DNA of 64,000 nt from contig MU001671.1 in the NCBI GenBank assembly GCA_010093515.1, positions 1,324,535 to 1,388,534 on the forward strand, in the 5' to 3' direction. This DNA is from Lineolata rhizophorae (lineage: Eukaryota > Ascomycota > Dothideomycetes > Lineolatales > Lineolataceae). Of the stretch, positions 56,595 through 64,000 are shown one piece after another. A program made the translations under genes and the position numbers. The notes under the pieces were generated by a model. That model saw nothing but the letters and a program-made list of their open reading frames with translations, made no database searches and was not told the DNA's origin. Within the stretch, counting starts at the first letter, position 1. Each line of letters starts with the position of its first letter.

Positions 56595-57331
56595 TGGGCG
56601 CGCAGAGCAGTGCGTTAGTTGTTATTCCAAGGCACGACCTACAACCAGAATGGAACAAAGGAACCAAATAAGGAAAAGATAGGTAAGGAAACACCCGTCA
56701 GCGCGGTCTGTCGCGCAAACTACTCCTGAATCGTAGGTTTCCGTGCATTCGAACAACGACTATATGCGGGCGGACGGCGGATTTAACATGGAAGAGGGGC
56801 GGAGGGACATTTGCTCACATGAATAGGCTGCCTAAGAGAAGTGGAGGGTCATGGTAGCAGTGGGACGCGTCGGTGCCGTAGATAGGCCTTGCGCGCGGCG
56901 GGCTGAATGAAGGTGGAAGCGGTGGACGTGTGGTCGAAAGGAAAGCACTCATAGGCCAGTTTCCAAGGCGCGTCATGCTGGGGTGCGGAGTTGCGCGGAT
57001 GGCCGTTGCGGTCTGCCGTGCGCAGTCTGGCCCGCTTGCCTCGCTGTGGCGCTGGCGTCGATCGGTCGTGGCGCACATACGACGCGCCCGCGCTCCTTGG
57101 CACCAACACACCGATCCCGTCGCAACCCACACCCGACTCCCGCCCGCTGATCGTCCTTCGCAATCACGACACCCGTGTCATCGCCGTCGCCCGACGCGCC
57201 CGACGCGTTTCTACGCGCCTTCTCCGTCCGCTGAAGCCGTACATGCCATGCGATTGATGAGATCGTGACAGCTACGCTCGCGCTCATTCAGCATCGTCGC
57301 ATCCAGGCGCATCGAGTAACGCGTCGGCAAA
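56595..57331. promoter_or_regulatory. Bidirectional promoter of GPC1 and SMC1 with three ACGCGT boxes
   Basis: 737 nt between divergent start codons. ACGCGT, the MluI cell-cycle box bound by MBF in yeasts, occurs at 56865-56870, 57203-57208 and 57319-57324; the last ends seven nt before the SMC1 ATG. In budding yeast the cohesin genes are G1/S-expressed MBF targets, so the boxes fit SMC1. No other gene is seen in the interval. Confidence 0.55.
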
Positions 57332-60300
57332 ATGGGGAAGCTAATCCGCCTCGAGCTTTTCAGTACGCGCCCAGCCTTTCGCGTAAACTTCAGTATCGCA
57401 TTGCTAACAAGTTGCAGATTTCAAGTCCTACAAGGGACACCACAGCCTTCTCTTCGGCGACTCGTACTTCACGTCCATCATCGGTCCCAATGGCTCTGGG
57501 AAATCTAATTCGTAAGTATACCTACGCCCGTCCTTGCACGTCTATACCTCCACCCATGTCCACATCGTACTTCAAGTATGTCTTTCTCACGTATCGCCTA
57601 CAGTATGGACGCAATTTCCTTCGTCCTCGGAATCAAGTCGTCCCATCTTCGCTCGTCTCACCTCCGTGACCTCGTCTACCGCGGCCGCGTTCTACGCACC
57701 TCCAAGATCCACGCCGACGGCACCGCAACCACCCTCGGAGATGGCGAAGCTCCTCAGACAAATGGCCACACAAACGGTGACGCCGGCCACCACTCGGATG
57801 ACGATGAACCTACCCCGACGCAGACGCGCAGCCAGCGCGACGACCCGCAAACCGCGTGGGTCATGGCCGTGTACGAGGATGACGCGGGCGACGAACAGCG
57901 TTGGAAGCGCACCATCACGGCCACGGGCGCCTCCGAATACCGCATCAACAACCGCCTAGTGAGTGCTAAGCAGTACAACGACGCTCTCGAAGCGGAGAAC
58001 ATCTTGATCAAGGCCCGCAACTTCCTCGTTTTCCAGGGTGACGTCGAGGCCATCGCAAACCAGGCGCCCAAGGACCTCACGCGGCTAATCGAGCAGATTT
58101 CGGGTAGCTTGGAATACAAGGCCGAGTACGATCGGTTAAAGATTGAGGCGGAAAAGGCTGCGGATGATCAGACGTTCAAGCTAAACCAGCGGCGTGCGAT
58201 TAACTCGGAAATCAAGCAGTACCAGGAGCAGAAGCGAGAGGCTGAGAATTACGCTAGGAAGGCCGATGAGCGCGACCAGGCTATCATCAAACATGTCCTC
58301 TGGAAACTGTTCCATTTTCAGCGTGTTATGGACGAATCGGGCGCAGAGATCCAAAGGCACCAGGAAGAGCTTAAAGAGTACAGACGGAATGTGGAAAAAT
58401 ACGAGCAGAGGTTGGAGGAGACGAGGAGAGACCACGCCAAAGTCAACCAAAGCGTGTCTAAAGTCGAGCGAAGCATTAAGGCAAAGGAGAGAGAGATCGA
58501 GGAGAAGGAAAACAGCCTTGTACCAATTGACGAAAAGATCAGCATTTCAAAAGGTAAAATCGAGAAGTACGCGGCGAGAGTTGCGGAGCTCTCGAAAGAG
58601 CGCGATGACCAGAACCGGCAGGTCGAGCATCTCCAGAAGAGCCTCGATACCGTGCAGAAAGCGCAGGCCAAATGGGAGCAAGAGTGGACGCAACTTATGC
58701 AACGAGAAGGGCGCGAACTCAGTGAGGCCGACCTGCAAGAATACAACAGACTGCGCGGGGAGGTCAACAAGCGGACTGCAGCGGACCAAATTAGGGTTGA
58801 CAACCTGACGCGCCAAATCAAGACGGATGAAGAGACGGTCAACAGCCTTCTGAGCAAAGTCGAAACCTCCCAGGCGCAAGTGCAAAAGCTAGACGAAGAG
58901 ATGCGCGAACTCAAGGAGCGACGTGCCAATGTCAATTCCCTGGTGAAAGAGACCCAGAAAGAGATTGATGCTAAGAAAAAAGCATTCAACAAGGCACAAT
59001 CGGAACGGTTGCGCAAGGAGCAACTCCAGACAGAGCTGAACGAACGATTGCAGGAAATCCTAAAGCAGCTAGCTGAGGCGGATAACGGTCGACGGGAGAG
59101 CGAGAAGGAGCAGCGCGCGCGCGAGACGGTGGCTGCCATGAAACGCATCTTCCCTGGCGTGCGTGGTCGGGTACACGAGCTCTGCAAGCCTAAGCAAAAG
59201 CGTTACGAGACCGCAGTCAGCACGGTGCTGGGCCGACACTTTGATGCTATCGTAGTCGACACGGAGAAGACGGCCAAGGATTGCATCGGTTACCTACGCG
59301 ACCAGCGCGCCGGCCAGGCCACCTTTATCCCTCTTGACACTATCCAAGTGAAGGCGGTGAACTCGTCGCTCAAGGCAGCCCACCGTGGTGTACGCCTTGC
59401 CATCGACACGATCGAGTATGATAGTGTGGTCGAACGCGCCATGTCGTACGCCTGCGGTAACTCGGTCGTCTGCGATACCCTCGACATTGCGCGTGACCTA
59501 TGCTACGAAAAGCGTGTCGACGCTAAGGCTGTTACGCTTGATGGCGTCGTCATCCACAAAGGTGGTCTCATAACTGGAGGTCGCGGGCCGAACGACGCAC
59601 GCAACGCACGCCGTTGGGAAGACGCCGAGGTTGAAGCCCTGCGTCACCAGAAGGACAAGATCATGGCAGACCTCAATGCGCTACCCAAGAGCACGCGCCG
59701 TGTCGAGGAAGAGACATTGCAAGGCGAACTCGCCGGCCTAGAGCAACGCCTGCACTACGCGCATGAAGAGTCTCGCGCCCTGGAGCGCAATCTCGCGAGC
59801 AAGAAGAGCGAACGCGACCACGCCGCTCGGCAGCTGGCCGAGGCGCGACCCAAGCACGCGGAGCACGCGGCGCGGCTATCCTCGCTACGCGACGAGCTTA
59901 AAGGGCACGCGGAGCGCGTCGCCGAGGCCGAGGACAACGTCTTCGCCGACTTCTGCGCTCGCCTTGGCTACGCCGACATCCGGGCCTATGAGGCGCGCCA
60001 GGGCTCGGCCCAGCAGGAGCACGCTCAGAAGAAGCTCCAGTTCACGACGCAGCGCAGCAGGCTCGAGAATCAGCTGTCATTCGAGCGACAACGAGCGAAT
60101 GGCACGGCGGAGCGCGTGGCTAGCCTCGAGGCCACGGCCCGCCGCGACGAGGAGCTGTTGGAGCGTCTGGGCGAGCAGAAGGAAGATCTCCAAGCGGAGC
60201 TAGATGCCCTGAGGGAAGAGCTCGAGACGCTGGCAGGGCAGCTGGATGCGCAAAAGGAGAAGCTGAGCGCGCGGGCGGAGCGCGTCAACGAGGCGCGGCG

Positions 60301-61447
60301 CGAGCTCGCGAGGCGGAGCAGGAACGTCGAAGGCGCTCTCAAGGCCGTTGCAGAGCTGGAGGCCGAGGTACAACGCGCCGCGGCGGGACGGTACGCGCTA
60401 CTGCGCAAGTGTAAGATTGACGAAGTGAAGGTACCCCTAGTAGAGGGGAGCGCGACGCTAGATAGCTTGCCGTTAGACAACCTGCTGAGGCAGGATCCGG
60501 ACGCGATGGACGTGGATGGGGAGGAAGAGGAGAAGGACGGGATTGCGGCGCAGGCAGTAGAGGTACAGGACTATGGCATCGAGGTTGACTTTGATGGGCT
60601 GGACGAAGAGTTGAAAGAAGTACGTTAATTGGTTGTGAGCGCTGATTTTTTTTTTATGGATACTAACTTGATACAGGACCCTTCGCCCAAGGCCGAAGAG
60701 CCACTCCTCGAAACCATTTCCACACTTTCGGCCCAGCTGGACAAAATCTCGCCCAACCTCCGCGCCATCGAGCGCCTCTCCGGTGTGGAAGGGCGCCTCA
60801 AGACAGCGGAGAAAGACTTCGAAGGGTCGCGTCGCGCCGCTCGCCGTGCCCGCGCAGACTTTGAGGACGTGCGCGAAAAGCGCCTCGAGCTCTTCAACAA
60901 GGCCTTCTCGCACATCTCGGAGCAGATTGGCGGCGTGTACAAAGACCTAACGCGTAGCGCGGCCTTCCCGCTAGGTGGCCAGGCCCACCTCGACACCGAA
61001 GACGACGAGGAACCCTACAACGCCGGCGTCAAGTACCATGCAATGCCACCACTCAAGCGCTTCCGCGACATGGAACATCTCTCTGGCGGTGAGAAGACGA
61101 TTGCGGCGCTAGCGTTGCTATTTGCGATTCATAGTTTCCAGCCTAGCCCGTTCTTCGTGCTTGACGAAGTCGATGCCGCTCTTGATGCCGTTAATGTGGC
61201 GAAAGTAGCGGGCTATGTCAAGGAGCATGCAGGGCCCGGCATGCAGTTTATTGTAATCAGCTTGAAGAGTGGGTTGTTCCAAGAGAGCGAAACGCTAGTG
61301 GGTGTAGCAAGGGACCAGGGCGCGAATTCCAGTAGAGTGGTGACGCTGGATGTGAGTATTTACCTTTTATTTGTGTTACATCTTCATTGCGAGAATTCCA
61401 AGGCTAACAGATTGTGCGTCTAGCTTCGGAAATACCAACCCTCATAA
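57332..61447 (+). CDS. SMC1: Cohesin subunit SMC1
   Basis: ATPase arm of the cohesin ring, pairing with SMC3 and the kleisin to hold sister chromatids. Five exons (57332-57362, 57418-57511, 57604-60619, 60677-61351, 61424-61447) give 1279 residues, near the usual 1220-1270. It opens MGKLIRLELFNFKSYKGHHS, with Walker A GPNGSGKSN at 33-41. ARNFLVFQGDVEAIA and the SMC1-typical DLTRLIEQISGS follow. A long N-terminal coiled coil leads to a hinge at about 580-730 (FPGVRGRVHELCKPKQKRYE, QATFIPLDTIQVK, GGLITGG). A second coiled coil precedes the C-terminal head, with signature HLSGGEKTIAALALLFAIH and Walker B PFFVLDEVDAALD, ending TLDLRKYQPS. An acidic insert near 80-110 (SDDDEPTPT) interrupts the head after VYRGRVL. 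All four introns keep frame. Confidence 0.97.
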
Positions 61448-62282
61448 TTTCAACAAGGGTAATACCATGTCTGGGATTCTGCAATCGTCCGATTATCTTT
61501 ATTTTTCTTGTTCCTTGATGTGTTTTGCTAGCTTTATTGCCTATGGTTAATTAGGCGTGCTGGCGCTCGTGCGAGGATCCTATGGGTGTGGTATTTGCGA
61601 TTCAGTCCTGCTCGTGTTCCCCTGGGGGCTGGAAGTTTGAGCGGCTGCAGTGGGAGGCGCGAATGGAATGGTTATCTGGGTATTAGGAACCGGTTGATAG
61701 TAGGCCTCATGTCGTCTAATGCAACCCGATGCAGTTGCATGTATACAGTGATACACTATGTGAATTGCTGTCGATCTATCGGCCCCCGTAGGCTACACGT
61801 GGAGTTCTGGAGTTGTCATGACTATGCCCAAGGAAATCGAGAAAGACATCGACACGAAGGCAACATAATGAACCTACGAAACAATTACAAAGCTTATTTT
61901 AGGCGATCCGATACCGGTTGGGTAGGTCCGGCTGCAATCTCCATTCGGTACCCCTCTCTTCCTATTTACCATCCTAGAGCGAAATTTCCTTCGACAATTA
62001 TGCATTCCGATGCCATTCACACGGAACGTGATCAGAGCGCCTAGGGCATTAGTGCTCCGCGAAATGACATGCCTATGAGAGACCTTGAACTTCATGTTAT
62101 TCTAGCCTAGTTGCTACAGACTTTGCCCGCCAGACTTGATACCGTAGTTGATGTGTATACAGTCATATAGAATAGATTATCGAAACGGCCCTTCACATCT
62201 CCCTCTTCGGAGGCACGCGACTGTCTTTGCCTTCATCGAAACCAAGATGGGAGCACAATCCCGAAGAGCAACCAGAAACTCT
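61448..62282. other. 3' flank of SMC1, no gene
   Basis: 835 nt of increasingly AT-rich DNA. Short open frames only; nothing recognised. Confidence 0.6.
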
Positions 62283-62834
62283 TTAAAGAAGTAAGAACTT
62301 CTGTCCTCCGAGGATGTGTTCCGCCTTTGCATCTGGAACGCTAGCAAGTTCTTCGTATGCTGGAGGTAAGGCCATGAGTTCGGACCTGTATTTGGCCCGT
62401 TTGGAGTCGTGGACAGAACGCTTGGACCAAACAAGGTCCACGAAGCGTTGTGCGCCCTGAATGGTCGTCGGTGGGTAGTGTCTATTGGGAAAGTAATACA
62501 CGACGATCCTTTTATACATGTCGACTGCAGTGGATGCATCGGAGATGTTGTCGGCAATTTCGGGCGGCACGCTATTGAGGACGCGAAACTTGAAGTACGC
62601 ATTCCACTTATGTTGGATAATGCCCCAAGAATGGGGTGCGCCTGCCTCAGAGTTGTTCGAAAATGGAGGCGGTGGGCTGCATGTGGAATATGGCTGGAAA
62701 GTCCAGAAATAACGCAACCCCTCCATTTCGACCATGCATTTTAACGATGCTTGCCACTGCGCTTCGTTTTCTATCCCCTTTAAGTTTGGCAGGGAGACTT
62801 GCGTTGACGGAGGTGGCATGCCTTTAGCAACCAC
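62283..62834 (-). mobile_element. Gag-like fossil of a Ty1/copia-type LTR retroelement
   Basis: The minus strand holds a 183-codon open stretch resembling the N-terminal gag part of fungal copia-type elements. It shows an early NEAQWQASLKCMV...YFW segment, then WGIIQHKWNAYFKFRVLNSV and a later VDMYKRIVV..F helix. Protease, integrase and reverse-transcriptase parts are not seen anywhere in the window, and no terminal repeats were found. It is therefore a truncated remnant rather than an element. AT-rich surroundings suggest it is not recent. The family call rests on overall pattern, not on a database match; a domesticated gag-derived host gene is an alternative. Confidence 0.4.
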
Positions 62835-64000
62835 TCGTAGTATGTCGAAAGATTCTGTTCTGCGTGTTTGTGGAGTGAAGAGGATTGCAACCCGGGGGTC
62901 CCGGCAGACGCCCGGAATGGTTGTTATCGCGCTCCTGGAACCTTTTATCTATTGATGGTCCCGAAAGCAGTGGAAAATATCGCAGCCACGGTCAAGGAGA
63001 CGGGGAGTAAAGTTGGTGGTGCGACTGTGAGAGTAATAGAAGTGAAAACCCGCAAAACCGTAGATCTGTACTAGCTATTCGAGTCATGTAGCGAGTGGTT
63101 GAATAGTTCCCTGTCTTAGCTATGTCACCTCCGAAAATCCCGGCCCTTCGTCATGAATATCCAATGTAGCCAAATGCCGGTAAGAGGGGAGACAATACGT
63201 GGTCGGGTTGAATTCGTAGTTCCTTGTAGGTCGTGCTGCCGAAGAGCTGTAGGCTGAAGGGTGAGTTTTTGATTTGCGGAGTGGAACGAAGGAATGGCAG
63301 ACGGTCCGCTACGGAAGAGAGATCTTATACTCGCAGACACTCTTACATGATAACGTACTGGAGCGGATGATCTATTCCTTAGCAAGCTGTATACGTAACA
63401 CCACAAAAGTTAGCTGCAGACTTGAAATGAGTATCCTCAAAGCGTGAGCGCTGCAGTTCTACTGTTCGGGCATCTTCGTAGTCTTAGCCCTGCTCTCTAT
63501 GTAAAGGCAACGTTGTCGTGCTCTTTTGATCAAACAGCCCTTTTCGTCTTATCGTGCAGCAGTTTGAATAAAGTGAGGCTAGTTTTGATAGATCATCTGG
63601 CATTCTAGGCAATCGTGCAGCTTATAGGCATCGTACACGATTGCTCAAAGTCGTATTAAAGACTATGCTATTGATAATACACACATAGCATGGTTGTCTT
63701 GGCTGCAGGTGCCATTAATGCTACGAGCTGTCTTGGCCTATTTCATAGCCGTATCATAAAGTCAGAAGTTTGCACAGGAAACTCTACAAGTACGGATTTT
63801 ACAGTGTTATGTTGTGTTGTTAAGTAGCAGGACTAGAGCATCCTATGGCCTTAATTGGCCCCAAATTTGGTATCAAAGACTAATGTGCCGATAGTATATC
63901 TAAATGTAAGTATTTTGAAAACGTAATACTGTACCAATGTTCGTAATATGACCTGGCGTACAAGATCGAACCTGGCCGCAGTCTCAATTCGGGGAAGACA
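62835..64000. other. AT-rich tail, no gene
   Basis: About 1.2 kb to the window end, AT-rich and stop-dense, especially after 63400. No open frame, repeat end or RNA gene is recognised. It resembles the AT-leaning left end of the window. Confidence 0.55.

Overview
The window looks like nuclear DNA of a filamentous ascomycete, most likely a sordariomycete and perhaps Chaetomiaceae or other Sordariales. The reasons are short introns (about 50-250 nt) with GT..AG ends, strongly GC-biased codons, GC-rich intergenic DNA with pyrimidine-rich leaders, and proteins that match Neurospora-type NUC-2, NADP-glutamate dehydrogenase, MED5 and SMC1. All gene models were assembled by hand from open frames and splice sites, and each keeps its reading frame across every junction. 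No tRNA, rRNA or CRISPR array was found.

Layout. 1-257: the broken-off N-terminus of a pogo/Fot1-type transposase, followed by 2.3 kb of quiet, AT-leaning DNA. 2667-3628: an unrecognised fungal gene (+), with a 12-bp inverted repeat just upstream and a GGCGTTT minisatellite downstream. 6290-8090: NADP-GDH (-). 9518-10796: an aldo-keto reductase (-). 13917-14648: a conserved fungal protein carried in databases as 'ILP is an apoptosis inhibitor' (+). 16132-19925: Mediator subunit 5 (+). 20817-22449: a nine-exon short-chain dehydrogenase (+), convergent with mitochondrial malonyl-CoA:ACP transacylase at 22853-24149 (-). 24150-31097: seven kilobases without a convincing gene. 31098-33699: a protein joining a Zn2Cys6 DNA-binding cluster to a NodL/maltose-type O-acetyltransferase (+), the most unusual gene here. 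37051-38291: a WW-domain protein (-). 40720-42455: a triple AT-hook protein (+). 43928-44623: COA1 (-). 45221-49030: NUC-2/PHO81 with an intron inside its start codon (-). 51505-53759: SWC4 (-). 54698-56594: glycerophosphocholine acyltransferase GPC1 (-), divergent from cohesin SMC1 at 57332-61447 (+). 62283-62834: a gag-like LTR-element fossil in an AT-rich tail.

Most of this is ordinary housekeeping. It covers transcription and chromatin (MED5, SWC4, AT-hook protein, SMC1), mitochondria (malonyl transacylase, COA1), nitrogen assimilation (GDH) and phosphate or glycerophosphodiester metabolism (NUC-2, GPC1). I found no defence system, secondary-metabolite cluster or other clearly undescribed multi-gene system. 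The points most worth a second look are the Zn2Cys6-acetyltransferase fusion, the intron-split NUC-2 start codon, three ACGCGT boxes before SMC1, and an 18-bp double E-box palindrome between SWC4 and GPC1.
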